Below are positions 8,140 to 17,178 of a stretch of 64,000 nt of DNA, piece after piece (the stretch's first letter is position 1; each line of letters starts with the position of its first letter). A program made the translations under genes and the position numbers. The stretch lies in the NCBI RefSeq assembly GCF_000982825.1, contig NZ_CP011047.1:2108001-2172000 (forward strand). The letters run 5' to 3'. Below the pieces are notes generated by a model, which worked only from the letters and a program-made list of their open reading frames with translations, had not been told where the DNA came from and ran no database searches. This DNA is from Cronobacter sakazakii (GTDB taxonomy: Bacteria > Pseudomonadota > Gammaproteobacteria > Enterobacterales > Enterobacteriaceae).

Positions 8140-9090
8140 TTAAAGTTTGGCGGCAAGCAGATCTTCAAGTGAACGCTGGTCGACAGCGAACTGGCGAATG
8201 CCTTCGGCCAGTTTTTCGACCGCCATCGCGTCCTGGTTATGCTCCCAGCGGAATTCCGCTTCGGTCATCGGCTGCGGACGGTTAAAGCCCTGGGAGGCCG
8301 GAATAAGCTTACGCGCCACCGGCGCATCGCTCTCCTGCAACTCTTTCAGCAGGTTAGGGGAGATGGTCAGACGGTCGCAGCCCGCCAGCGCCAGGATCTG
8401 CTCGGTACGGCGGAAGCTCGCGCCCATCACGATGGTCTGGTAGTTATGCTGCTTGTAGTAGTCGTAGATGTTACGCACCGACTTCACGCCGGGATCTTCA
8501 TCAACCACATACGGGTCCATCGGTTTGCGGGTGTTGTACCAGTCATAGATACGGCCCACGAACGGGGAGATGAGATACACCCCCGCTTCGGCGCAGGCGC
8601 GCGCCTGGGCAAAGGAGAACAGCAGTGTCAGGTTGCAGTGAATGCCTTCTTTTTCCAGTTCTTCTGCGGCGCGAATGCCTTCCCAGGTGGAAGCGAGCTT
8701 AATCAGAATGCGCGATTTATCGATGCCCTGTTCCTGGTACAGCTCCACCAGGCGACGCGCTTTGGCGATGCTTTTTTCTTTGTCGAACGACAGACGCGCG
8801 TCCACTTCGGTTGAGACGCGTCCTGGAATACTTTTCAGAATTTCCGCACCCACATTGACGGCCAGTTTGTCACTCGCTTCCGCGACCTGCTCTTTTTGCG
8901 TGCTGCCGCGTTTTTTGCCGTATTCCAGCGCATCGGTGAACAGATGCTGGTAATGCTCAAGGCTTGCGGCCTTCAGCAGCAGGGAAGGGTTGGTGGTCGC
9001 GTCCTGAGGCTGATAGTTACGAATGGATTCAATATCGCCGCTGTCGGCGACTACCGTTGTGAATTGTTTAATGCCATCGAGTTGGTTCAT
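8140..9090 (-). CDS. talA: Transaldolase A
   Basis: 316-residue transaldolase, the same length as E. coli TalA. It transfers a dihydroxyacetone unit from sedoheptulose-7-phosphate to glyceraldehyde-3-phosphate through a Schiff base. The catalytic lysine is in RILIKLASTWEGIRAAEELE (about residue 131), with the conserved TTNPSLLLKA near residue 33 and FVGRIYDWY near residue 178. It is the first gene of a talA-tktB unit and is divergent from maeB. Confidence 0.95.
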   Translation of the reverse strand: MNQLDGIKQFTTVVADSGDIESIRNYQPQDATTNPSLLLKAASLEHYQHLFTDALEYGKKRGSTQKEQVAEASDKLAVNVGAEILKSIPGRVSTEVDARLSFDKEKSIAKARRLVELYQEQGIDKSRILIKLASTWEGIRAAEELEKEGIHCNLTLLFSFAQARACAEAGVYLISPFVGRIYDWYNTRKPMDPYVVDEDPGVKSVRNIYDYYKQHNYQTIVMGASFRRTEQILALAGCDRLTISPNLLKELQESDAPVARKLIPASQGFNRPQPMTEAEFRWEHNQDAMAVEKLAEGIRQFAVDQRSLEDLLAAKL

Positions 9091-9371
9091 TTTGCTACTC
9101 CTTGAAAAGCAAAGATTTTATGGGGCGCTGTCAGTGTCGCCCGCCGGGATCTCATCAGGGACATAACAAAAAAGCATAGCAGACGCGCATAGCAATGCTT
9201 TCCCGAACCGGCAACATCGCTGCTATAAATTGATAACATCAAAGGGTTGCATGACTCAGAGTTTGGCGGTCTTCAAAGTTTAGCCGCCGCTAACGGGCGA
9301 TACTGACGGCCTGGTTAAACGAGCGTGCGACACGCCGCTTCATACCCTGCAGAAGAAAAAGGATCAGTAAA

Positions 9372-11651
9372 ATGGATGAGCAACTAAAACAGAGCGCCCT
9401 CGATTTTCACGAATTCCCTGTCCCAGGCAAAATTCAGGTTTCTCCGACCAAACCGCTGGCCACTCAGCGCGATCTGGCGCTGGCCTATTCGCCAGGCGTA
9501 GCCGCGCCCTGTCTGGAAATCGCCGCCGACCCGCTGGCCGCCCATAAATACACCGCGCGCGGCAACCTCGTGGCGGTTATCTCCAACGGCACCGCGGTGC
9601 TGGGGCTTGGCAATATCGGCGCGCTGGCCGGTAAACCGGTGATGGAAGGCAAGGGCGTTCTGTTTAAGAAATTCGCCGGTATCGATGTGTTTGATATCGA
9701 AATCGACGAACACGATCCCGATAAAGTCATCGATGTGGTGGCGGCGCTGGAGCCGACCTTCGGCGGCATCAACCTGGAAGATATCAAAGCGCCGGAGTGT
9801 TTTTATATCGAGCAGAAGCTGCGCGAGCGCATGAATATTCCGGTGTTCCATGACGATCAGCACGGCACCGCCATCATCTGTACCGCCGCGGTGTTAAACG
9901 GCCTGCGCGTGGTGCAGAAAAACATTTCCGACGTGCGCCTCGTGGTTTCCGGTGCGGGCGCGTCCGCCATCGCCTGTATGAATCTGCTGGTGGCGCTTGG
10001 CATGCAGAAGCACAACATCGTGGTGTGCGACTCCAAAGGCGTTATCTACAAAGGCCGTGAAGAGAACATGGCGGAAACCAAAGCCGCTTATGCGATTGAC
10101 GACAACGGTAAGCGCACGCTGGGCGACGTGATTGAGGGCGCGGATATCTTCCTTGGCTGCTCCGGCCCGAAAGTCATGACCCAGGAGATGGTCAAAAAGA
10201 TGGCGGATTCGCCGCTCATCCTGGCGCTCGCCAACCCGGAGCCGGAAATCATGCCGCCGCTCGCCAAAACGGTGCGTCCGGATGCGATCATCTGCACAGG
10301 CCGTTCAGATTTCCCGAACCAGGTGAACAACGTCCTCTGCTTCCCGTTTATCTTCCGTGGCGCGCTGGATGTCGGCGCGACCGCCATCAACGAAGAGATG
10401 AAGCTTGCGGCGGTCCACGCCATCGCTGAACTGGCACACGCCGAGCAGAGCGAAGTGGTGGCCTCCGCGTATGAAGATCAGGAGCTGTCGTTCGGGCCGG
10501 ATTACATCATTCCGAAACCGTTCGATCCGCGCTTAATTGTGACTATCGCGCCTGCGGTAGCGAAAGCGGCGATGGATTCCGGCGTGGCGACCCGTCCGAT
10601 TGAGGATTTCGACGCTTATAAAGACAAACTCACCGAATTTGTCTACAAAACCAACCTGTTCATGAAGCCGGTCTTCAACCAGGCGCGCAAAGATCCGAAG
10701 CGCGTGGTGCTTACCGAAGGCGAAGAGCCGCGCGTGCTGCACGCCACTCAGGAGCTCATTACGCTTGGGCTGGCGAAGCCGGTGCTGGTGGGCCGTCCTG
10801 GCGTTATCGAGATGCGCCTGAAAAAACTCGGTCTGCAAATCGAGGCGGGCAAAGATTTCGAGATCGTGAATAACGAGTCGGACCCGCGCTTTAAGGAGTA
10901 CTGGAACGAGTATTACAGCATTATGAAGCGCCGTGGCATCACGCAGGAGCAGGCGCAGCGCGCAGTGATTGGCAACAGCACGGTGATTGGCGCTATCATG
11001 GTGCATCGCGGCGAAGCCGACGCGATGATTTGCGGTACGATCGGCGATTATCATGAGCATTTCAGCGTGGTTCAGCAAATTTTCGGTTATCGCGACGGCG
11101 TGAAAGCCGCAGGTGCGATGAACGCGCTGCTGCTGCCGAGCGGCAATACGTTTATCGCCGATACCTACGTGAACGACGATCCGACGCCGGAACAGCTGGC
11201 GGAGATCACCGTCATGGCGGCGGAAACGGTGCGTCGTTTCGGGATCGAACCAAAAGTGGCGTTGTTGTCGCATTCCAACTTTGGCTCTTCCGATTCGCCT
11301 GCCGCCAGCAAAATGCGCGAAACGCTACAGCTGGTGCGTGAGCGCGCCCCGGATCTGATGATCGACGGCGAGATGCACGGCGACGCGGCGCTGGTAGAGA
11401 GCATCCGCAACGATCGTATGCCGGACAGCCCGCTGAAAGGCTCGGCCAACATCCTGATTATGCCGAACGTGGAAGCGGCGCGTATCAGCTATAACCTGCT
11501 GCGCGTATCAAGCTCCGAGGGCGTGACCGTGGGGCCGGTGCTGATGGGTGTGGCGAAACCGGTACATGTGTTGACGCCGATCGCCTCGGTTCGCCGTATC
11601 GTGAATATGGTGGCGCTGGCGGTGGTCGAAGCGCAAACCAACCCGCTGTAA
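9372..11651 (+). CDS. maeB: NADP-dependent malic enzyme MaeB
   Basis: Oxidative decarboxylation of malate to pyruvate with NADP. 759 residues, equal to E. coli MaeB, in two parts: a malic enzyme module (about 1-420, with SPGVAAPCLEIAADP, GGINLEDIKAPECF, HDDQHGTAIICTAAVLNGL and the GAGASAIACMNLL nucleotide-binding loop) and a phosphotransacetylase-like C-terminal module (about 430-759, with HSNFGSSDSPAASKM) that in E. coli is regulatory and not catalytic. The 281-base gap to talA holds the divergent promoters; I see no clear operator. After the stop lies a REP-like cluster. Confidence 0.96.
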   Translation: MDEQLKQSALDFHEFPVPGKIQVSPTKPLATQRDLALAYSPGVAAPCLEIAADPLAAHKYTARGNLVAVISNGTAVLGLGNIGALAGKPVMEGKGVLFKKFAGIDVFDIEIDEHDPDKVIDVVAALEPTFGGINLEDIKAPECFYIEQKLRERMNIPVFHDDQHGTAIICTAAVLNGLRVVQKNISDVRLVVSGAGASAIACMNLLVALGMQKHNIVVCDSKGVIYKGREENMAETKAAYAIDDNGKRTLGDVIEGADIFLGCSGPKVMTQEMVKKMADSPLILALANPEPEIMPPLAKTVRPDAIICTGRSDFPNQVNNVLCFPFIFRGALDVGATAINEEMKLAAVHAIAELAHAEQSEVVASAYEDQELSFGPDYIIPKPFDPRLIVTIAPAVAKAAMDSGVATRPIEDFDAYKDKLTEFVYKTNLFMKPVFNQARKDPKRVVLTEGEEPRVLHATQELITLGLAKPVLVGRPGVIEMRLKKLGLQIEAGKDFEIVNNESDPRFKEYWNEYYSIMKRRGITQEQAQRAVIGNSTVIGAIMVHRGEADAMICGTIGDYHEHFSVVQQIFGYRDGVKAAGAMNALLLPSGNTFIADTYVNDDPTPEQLAEITVMAAETVRRFGIEPKVALLSHSNFGSSDSPAASKMRETLQLVRERAPDLMIDGEMHGDAALVESIRNDRMPDSPLKGSANILIMPNVEAARISYNLLRVSSSEGVTVGPVLMGVAKPVHVLTPIASVRRIVNMVALAVVEAQTNPL

Positions 11652-11660
11652 TTGGTTAAC

Positions 11661-11837
11661 GGCGGGTGCGCAGGCTTACCCGCCCTACACGGCAAAGTGG
11701 TTATTCGTGGTTTTGTAGGGTGGGTAAGCGAAGCGCACCCACCTGACATTAACCCGGCGGGTGCGCAGGCTTACCCGCCCTACAAGGGAAAGCGGTTGTT
11801 CGTGGTTTGTAGGGTGGGTAAGCGAAGCGCACCCACC
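11661..11837. repeat. Two inverted pairs of REP-like palindromes
   Basis: Four units of the window-wide palindrome (arms GGCGGGTGCGC and GCTTACCCGCC, ending CTAC): 11661-11688 minus, 11715-11743 plus, 11756-11783 minus and 11809-11837 plus. The two pairs are about 95 bases apart and their inner spacers are also similar (both contain TTCGTGG before the TTTGTAGG), so one pair looks like a duplicate of the other. This is the composite (BIME-like) layout of enterobacterial REP sequences. It fills the convergent gap between maeB and fepC and may stop transcription from both sides. Confidence 0.85.
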
Positions 11838-11870
11838 ATTTTTCCAGCCGCACCCGCCATTCACCCACGC

Positions 11871-12662
11871 TCACCGCCGCCCGAGCGGCACCACCAGCGG
11901 CGTACCCGCCACCGGATCCTCAATAATCATGCATCGTAACCCGTAAATTGCCTCGATAAGCGCCGCGTCCACAATCTCTGACGGCGCGCCCTCGGCGATA
12001 ATCTTCCCGTCCCGCAACGCAATCAGATGATTCGCGTAGCGGCACGCCTGGTTCAAATCGTGCAGCACCGCGGCAAGCGTATACCCCTGCTCGCGGTTAA
12101 GCGTGCAGAGCAGTTCCAGCAGATCGATCTGATGGCTGATATCAAGCCAGGTGGTTGGCTCGTCGAGCAGCAGAATTGAGGTCTCCTGCGCCAGCACCAT
12201 CGCAATCCAGGCGCGCTGGCGCTGGCCGCCGGAGAGCGTATCGACGCTCTGGTCGGCAAGCGCGGTCACGCCGGTCGCCGCCATGGCTTTTTGCACCGCG
12301 CGCTCGTCCTCGTCGCGCCAGCGGGTAAACAAAGGCTGATGCGGATAACGCCCACGCGCCACCAGCTCCGCAACGGTGATATCCCCCGGCGCGCTGGCGT
12401 TCTGCGCGAGCAGGCCAATGCGCCGCGCCACCTCTTTAGTGGCGAAGTGCTGAATAGCCTCGCCATCGAGGCGCACCTGCCCGCCGAGCGGCTTCATCAG
12501 GCGGCTCAGCGTGCGCAGCAGCGTCGATTTGCCACAGCCGTTCGGGCCGATAATCGCGGTAAATTTGCCATCGGGGATCGCCACGTTCAGCCCGTCGGCG
12601 ACGCGAAAATCGCCGTAGCCCAGCGTCAGCGCTTCGCCGGTTAAGCGTGAAGTCATAGTCAT
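11871..12662 (-). CDS. fepC: Ferric enterobactin ABC transporter, ATP-binding protein FepC
   Basis: 263-residue ABC ATPase that powers import of ferric enterobactin through FepD/FepG. It shows Walker A GPNGCGKST (about residues 39-47), signature LSGGQRQRAWIAMVLAQ, Walker B ILLLDEPT and the H-loop VLHDLNQA. The start at 12662 overlaps the fepG stop (ATGA), as in E. coli; a second ATG two codons later (12656) has a better-spaced AGGA site and is an alternative. It is the last gene of the fepD-fepG-fepC unit. In E. coli fepE and entF follow here; in this genome a REP cluster and maeB follow. Confidence 0.95.
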   Translation of the reverse strand: MTMTSRLTGEALTLGYGDFRVADGLNVAIPDGKFTAIIGPNGCGKSTLLRTLSRLMKPLGGQVRLDGEAIQHFATKEVARRIGLLAQNASAPGDITVAELVARGRYPHQPLFTRWRDEDERAVQKAMAATGVTALADQSVDTLSGGQRQRAWIAMVLAQETSILLLDEPTTWLDISHQIDLLELLCTLNREQGYTLAAVLHDLNQACRYANHLIALRDGKIIAEGAPSEIVDAALIEAIYGLRCMIIEDPVAGTPLVVPLGRR

Positions 12663-13651
12663 TTCCTGCGTGACTCCTGTATCAACAAGGCGATGAGATA
12701 AATGCCGCCGAGGCAGACAGTGACGGTGCCCACCGGCAGCTGATAAGGCGTGAACAGATACTGAGCGCACAGGTCAGCGGCCAGCAGCAGCAGCGCGCCG
12801 CACAGCGCCGCCTGCGTCAGCCCAAAGCGCGCGGTGCCGCTTAAGCGACGCGCGACATGCGGGGCCACCAGCGCCACAAAGGAAATCGGCCCGGCCATCG
12901 CCGTCGCGCCTGCGGTCAGCACGACGCCGGTCAGCATCAGCAACAGGCGGGAGCGTTCCACCGCCACCCCCAGCGCGCAGGCGCTGTCGTCGCCCATCTC
13001 CAGCAGCCGCATCCGGCGCACCAGCAGCGCGCTCGCCAGCAGCGCCAGCACAAGCAGCGGGGAGGCGGGCAGCGTTTTCCCCCAGGTAATGCCGTTCAGC
13101 GAACCGGCGTTCCACAGGCCCGCGGACAGCGCCGTCTCAAGCGACGCCTGCAGCAGCAGCCAGGTATTGAACGCCACCAGCATCGCCCGCACCCCAATGC
13201 CGATAATAATCAGCCGGAAAGTGTCGATGCCGTTGCGCCAGGCGAGCAGCCAGACGACAAACGCCGTCAGCGTGCCGCCCGCGATGGCGGCGAACGCGAT
13301 AGCGGATTGATGCTGGCCCGCCAGCACCATCGCCACCAGCACGCCGCTCCACGCGCCGGTGTTGAAGCCCATCACATCCGGGCTGCCTAAAGGGTTGCGC
13401 ATCAGCGACTGGAAAATCGCGCCGCTCACGCCGAGCGCGGCACCCAGCAGCAGCGCCATCGCCACGCGCGGCAGCCGCCATTCGGTGACGATAAGCGAAA
13501 CATTGCGCGGCGCGTGGCCGGTCAGCGCGTCCAGCACCTGGCGGGCCTCAAGCGTCACCGCGCCCTGCGTCAACGCCCAGAGGCCGAGACCTGTGCACAG
13601 GCTCAGCGTCAGTAGGCAAAAGAGCCCTAAACGAGGGGGAACGGATCTCAT
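12659..13651 (-). CDS. fepG: Ferric enterobactin ABC transporter permease FepG
   Basis: Inner-membrane permease of the FecCD family, 330 residues as in E. coli. It has multiple hydrophobic helices and the conserved segments LMRNPLGSPDVMGFNTGAW, RLLEMGDDSACALGV and GPISFVALVAPHVARR. It pairs with FepD to form the channel for ferric enterobactin. The start at 13651 overlaps the fepD stop by 4 bases, so the two are translationally coupled. A longer in-frame reading up to 13912 runs back into fepD and is rejected. Confidence 0.95.
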   Translation of the reverse strand: MRSVPPRLGLFCLLTLSLCTGLGLWALTQGAVTLEARQVLDALTGHAPRNVSLIVTEWRLPRVAMALLLGAALGVSGAIFQSLMRNPLGSPDVMGFNTGAWSGVLVAMVLAGQHQSAIAFAAIAGGTLTAFVVWLLAWRNGIDTFRLIIIGIGVRAMLVAFNTWLLLQASLETALSAGLWNAGSLNGITWGKTLPASPLLVLALLASALLVRRMRLLEMGDDSACALGVAVERSRLLLMLTGVVLTAGATAMAGPISFVALVAPHVARRLSGTARFGLTQAALCGALLLLAADLCAQYLFTPYQLPVGTVTVCLGGIYLIALLIQESRRK

Positions 13652-14655
13652 AACGCGCCTCCGCCGCGCCGCTGGCGCACCAGATAAATGAGCGCGGGCG
13701 CGCCAATAAACGCGCTGACCACTGAGACCCTCAGCTCGCCCGGCACTATCAGCCTGCCAATGATATCCGCGAGCAGCAGCAGCGACGGCGTGGCGAGCAG
13801 CGTCACCGGCAGCGACCAGCGGTGATCCGCGCCCACCAGCCAGCGCGCCAGGTGCGGCATCATCAGGCCGATAAAGGCGATGGGGCCGACCACGGCGGTG
13901 GCGCTGGCGCACAGAAGCGTAATGGCGACAAGCCCTAGCACCTGCGTGCGCGCCACGCGGCTGCCGAGCGCCGTCGCCGTGTCGGCTCCCATACTGAGAC
14001 TGTTCAGGGCGCGCCCCAGCAGCAGCGCGATAACCGCGCCCGTGAGCACGAGCGGCGCGATGGCTTTAAGCGTCGTCAGCGTGCGGATATCAAGCGAGCC
14101 CGCCTGCCAGAAGCGCAACTGGTCATACACCGTCGGGTTTAAGAGCGCGATACCGCCGGAAAGCCCTTCCAGCACCGCGGCCAGCGCCACGCCCGCGAGC
14201 GTCAGGCGCACCGGGCTAAGCTGTCCGCCGCCCGCGCTGCCGGTAAACGCCACGATGAGCGTGGCGGCCAGCGCGCCGCACAGCGCCAGCGCGAGAACAG
14301 GCAGCGGATCGTTCACGCCCCACAGCGCCGCGCCCAGCACAATGGCGAAGCTGGCACCGGCGTTCACGCCTAACAGGCCGGGGTCGGCGAGCGGGTTGCG
14401 GGTCAGCGTTTGCATCAGCGCGCCGGCAAGCCCGAGCGACAGCCCGGCGACAATCCCCGCAAGGGTGCGCGGCAGGCGTGCGTCGAGCACGATAGTGCAG
14501 TCCGCCTCGCGGCAGGTGCCGGTGAGCGCGTCCATCACAAGAGAGAAGGGCAGGGATTTGGCGCCCACCCGCAGGCTGAGGGCGGCCATCAACAGCAGCA
14601 ATAACAAGAGACACAACAGGACAACCATCCTGGAGGAAAGGCGCGAGGCCGACAT
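13648..14655 (-). CDS. fepD: Ferric enterobactin ABC transporter permease FepD
   Basis: Second FecCD-type permease subunit, 335 residues from the ATG at 14655 (E. coli FepD has 334). Upstream in-frame starts at 14664 and 14694 exist; the latter runs into the Fur-like box and is unlikely. Family segments visible are TLTRNPLADPGLLGVNAGAS, FWQAGSLDIRTL and GPIAFIGLMMPHLARWL. It is the first gene of the fepD-fepG-fepC operon, divergent from entS, with a Fur-like box just upstream. Confidence 0.94.
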   Translation of the reverse strand: MSASRLSSRMVVLLCLLLLLLLMAALSLRVGAKSLPFSLVMDALTGTCREADCTIVLDARLPRTLAGIVAGLSLGLAGALMQTLTRNPLADPGLLGVNAGASFAIVLGAALWGVNDPLPVLALALCGALAATLIVAFTGSAGGGQLSPVRLTLAGVALAAVLEGLSGGIALLNPTVYDQLRFWQAGSLDIRTLTTLKAIAPLVLTGAVIALLLGRALNSLSMGADTATALGSRVARTQVLGLVAITLLCASATAVVGPIAFIGLMMPHLARWLVGADHRWSLPVTLLATPSLLLLADIIGRLIVPGELRVSVVSAFIGAPALIYLVRQRRGGGAL

Positions 14656-14673
14656 AACGCACATCCTGGAATC

Positions 14674-14692
14674 GATAATGATAGTTATTATC
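14674..14692. promoter_or_regulatory. Fur box between fepD and entS
   Basis: The 19-base stretch beginning GATAATGATAG and ending TTATTATC matches the Fur consensus palindrome at 17 of 19 positions. It lies 19 bases before fepD and 71 before entS, where E. coli also has a divergent Fur-controlled promoter. Iron repression of both units is therefore expected. Confidence 0.88.
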
Positions 14693-14762
14693 ACTCTTAT
14701 CTGGCTATGTTAGCATGGCCGTCCCGTTATCCGGCAAGGAAAATTCGCGTTAAGGCCCTGTA

Positions 14763-16007
14763 ATGAACCGACATTCGCTGTTGCTCAACCTCTCGTTACT
14801 GAAAACTCATCCCGCTTACCGCGCCGTCTTCCTGGCGCGCTTTATCTCCATTCTCGGTCTTGGTCTGCTTGGCGTGGCGGTGCCGGTACAGATCCAGACG
14901 CTCACCGGCTCGCCTTTTCAGGTGGGGCTTGCGGTCACGCTTACGGGGGCGGCGATGTTTATCGGGCTGATGACGGGCGGCGTACTGGCCGACCGCTACG
15001 AGCGCAAAACGCTCATTCTGCTGGCGCGCTCCACCTGCGGCCTCGGGTTTATCGGGCTCTGGGTCAACGCCATGCTGCCTGCGCCGTCGGTTATTGCGAT
15101 TTACGCGCTCGGGCTGTGGGACGGGTTTTTCGGAGCAATCGGCGTGACGGCGCTGCTGGCGGCGACGCCCGCTATCGTCGGGCGTGAAAACCTGATGCAG
15201 GCGGGGGCGATTACCATGCTGACGGTGCGTCTGGGGTCGGTGATTTCGCCGCTGCTCGGCGGGATGCTGCTCGCCTGGGGCGGTGTGGCCTGGAACTACG
15301 CGCTGGCGGCGCTCGGCACGTTTCTTACGCTCCTGCCGCTGCTGACCCTTCCGGCGTTGCCTGCGCCGCAGATGCAGCGCCAGCATCCGCTGCGCGCGCT
15401 GGCCGACGGGCTGCGCTTTCTCGCGGCAAGCCCGGTGGTGGGCGGCGTGGCGCTGATCGGCGCGCTGCTGACGATGGCGAGCGCGGTGCGCGTGCTCTAT
15501 CCGGCGCTTGCGAACCACTGGCAGATGGCGAGCGGCGAAATCGGCGTATTGTACGCCGCCGTGCCGCTTGGCGCGGCGCTGGGCGCGCTCACCAGCGGCG
15601 GGCTCGCGCACGCGCCACGCCCGGGGCGCACACTGCTGGTTTCTTCCGTGCTGGCGCTCGCGGCTGTTAGCGTGTTCAGCCTGATGCCGTTCTGGCCGCT
15701 GGCGTTTATCTGCCTGACGCTGTTCGGCTACCTGAGCGGCGTGAGTTCGCTGATCCAGTATCAGCTCATCCAGACCCGCACGCCGGATCACATGCTCGGG
15801 CGCATCAACGGGCTGTGGACGGCGCAAAACGTGACGGGCGACGCCATCGGTGCGGCGGCGCTCGGCGGCATGGGCGCGTGGCTGTCGCCCGTGAGCGCAG
15901 CGAGCGTGGGCGGGATGGGGCTTGCGATTATTACCCTTGCGCTGGCACTGCTGCTGGCGGAACTGCGCTGTCTACGCCAGCCGCCGCCGGAACCCGCGCC
16001 GCATTAA
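14763..16007 (+). CDS. entS: Enterobactin exporter EntS
   Basis: Major facilitator superfamily transporter of 414 residues that exports enterobactin across the inner membrane. The MFS signature loop is visible after helix 2 (GGVLADRYERKTLILLARS), and hydrophobic segments fill the rest of the protein. The later ISPLLGGMLLAWGGVAWNYA and RTPDHMLGRINGLWTAQNV segments match EntS. It is transcribed alone, divergent from fepD and controlled from the shared Fur-like box. The ribosome site before 14763 is poor (AAGGCCCTGTA). Confidence 0.94.
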   Translation: MNRHSLLLNLSLLKTHPAYRAVFLARFISILGLGLLGVAVPVQIQTLTGSPFQVGLAVTLTGAAMFIGLMTGGVLADRYERKTLILLARSTCGLGFIGLWVNAMLPAPSVIAIYALGLWDGFFGAIGVTALLAATPAIVGRENLMQAGAITMLTVRLGSVISPLLGGMLLAWGGVAWNYALAALGTFLTLLPLLTLPALPAPQMQRQHPLRALADGLRFLAASPVVGGVALIGALLTMASAVRVLYPALANHWQMASGEIGVLYAAVPLGAALGALTSGGLAHAPRPGRTLLVSSVLALAAVSVFSLMPFWPLAFICLTLFGYLSGVSSLIQYQLIQTRTPDHMLGRINGLWTAQNVTGDAIGAAALGGMGAWLSPVSAASVGGMGLAIITLALALLLAELRCLRQPPPEPAPH

Positions 16008-16010
16008 AAA

Positions 16011-16033
16011 AGGGGCCAGTCGGCCCCGTTTTT
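16011..16033. terminator. Bidirectional terminator between entS and fepB
   Basis: Hairpin with GGGGCC at 16012-16017 and GGCCCC at 16022-16027, an A-run before it and a T-run after it, so it serves both convergent genes. It abuts the fepB stop codon. Confidence 0.8.
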
Positions 16034-16992
16034 TATTGTTTGAACAACGCTTCAAGCCGTTTCAGCAACAGGCTGGCGCTGTAGTAATCGAGCCGGAAAG
16101 TCTCGGTGCCAAGCGCGTAAACGCGTTTATTTTTCACCGCCGACAGGTGCGCGAGCAACGGGTCGCGCATCAGTGCCGCCGCGTCTTTATCATCAGCCGC
16201 GAACAAAAACAGCGTCTCGCCGTTCAGCCCCGCCGCCAGATTTTCCCCGCCGAGCTGAATAATGTCGTGGCGTTTGCCCATGCTGGTGAGGCCGTGCGCG
16301 GCGGGCGGCGGCGCGAACGTAAAGCCGAGCTGGCCGAGCAGTTTCCCCTGCGCCGATTCGGCGGTCCAGAGATTCGCGCCGTGCGCGGCAGGGTTATAAA
16401 CCAGCGCGCTCACGGGCTGCGGCGGCAGCGTCATCTGCGCTTTTGCCTGCGCAAGCTGCTGATCAAACTGCGCGATGCGTTCGGCGGCCTGCTTCTCATG
16501 GCCTGTTATCTCGCCAAGCTGCGTTAACAGTGCCTGCCAGCTTTTGTCGTCGTAATTGATGATTAATGTCGGCGCGATAGCGGAAAACTGTTCATACAAC
16601 GCCTGCGCGGAATCGCCGCCGGTCGCGCTCACCAGTATCAGATCCGGCATCTGCGCGGCGACGGCTTCAGCGTTTGGCTCGCCGATGTACAGCCGCTCAA
16701 CATGACGCGCTTTGGCGATATCACCCCACTGGCGCAAAAAACCCTGGTCGTCAGCGACGCGGTTGCCGGGCGACGTCGCGCCGCTTGCCACCACCGGAGC
16801 ATCAATCGCCAGCAGCGAACCGGTTAGCGTGACGCTGGTGGAGACGATGCGCTGCGGCGCTTTTTCAAGCGTATGTACGCCGCGGCTGTCGGTCACCTGA
16901 CGCGGCCACGACGCCGCCTGTGAGACTGAGGATATTCCTAAAACCAGCAGGCTGGCGACGAATGCGGCGCGCAGAGCGGAAGTGAACGTCAC
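16033..16992 (-). CDS. fepB: Ferric enterobactin periplasmic binding protein FepB
   Basis: 319-residue class III solute-binding protein that receives ferric enterobactin from FepA and hands it to FepDGC. The signal peptide ends SVSQA before ASWPRQVTDSRGVHT. Matching segments include QRIVSTSVTLTGSLLAIDAP, LILVSATGGDSAQALYEQ, LIINYDDKSWQALLTQLGEI and KRHDIIQLGGENLAAGLNG. The start is GTG at 16992 with GGAA about 8 bases upstream. It is divergent from entC. Confidence 0.95.
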   Translation of the reverse strand: MTFTSALRAAFVASLLVLGISSVSQAASWPRQVTDSRGVHTLEKAPQRIVSTSVTLTGSLLAIDAPVVASGATSPGNRVADDQGFLRQWGDIAKARHVERLYIGEPNAEAVAAQMPDLILVSATGGDSAQALYEQFSAIAPTLIINYDDKSWQALLTQLGEITGHEKQAAERIAQFDQQLAQAKAQMTLPPQPVSALVYNPAAHGANLWTAESAQGKLLGQLGFTFAPPPAAHGLTSMGKRHDIIQLGGENLAAGLNGETLFLFAADDKDAAALMRDPLLAHLSAVKNKRVYALGTETFRLDYYSASLLLKRLEALFKQ

Positions 16993-17017
16993 GGCAACAA
17001 TTCCTGTACGATGAGTT

Positions 17018-17036
17018 AATAATGCTTCTCATTTTC
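17018..17036. promoter_or_regulatory. Fur-like box on the fepB side
   Basis: The 19-base stretch beginning AATAATG and ending CATTTTC matches the Fur consensus at 14 of 19 positions. It lies 25 bases before the fepB start. Together with the second box at 17132 it fits the E. coli fepB-entC control region, which has separate Fur sites for each direction. Confidence 0.55.
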
Positions 17037-17131
17037 ATCATTTGCCGACAGGATGCAAGCGCCACTGTCGCCTTCACTTCACCCCCATGGTTGACAACCC
17101 CGTCATTTCGCCTTAGGTTACGCCTCCAAAT

Positions 17132-17150
17132 ACAAATGATAACAATTATC
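17132..17150. promoter_or_regulatory. Fur-like box on the entC side
   Basis: The stretch AAATGATAACAATTATC (17134-17150) gives 14 of 19 matches to the Fur consensus when aligned from 17132. It lies 28 bases before the entC start and probably overlaps its promoter. Confidence 0.6.
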
Positions 17151-17178
17151 AGTTCACTTTTTGGTACAGGAGGAGCGC

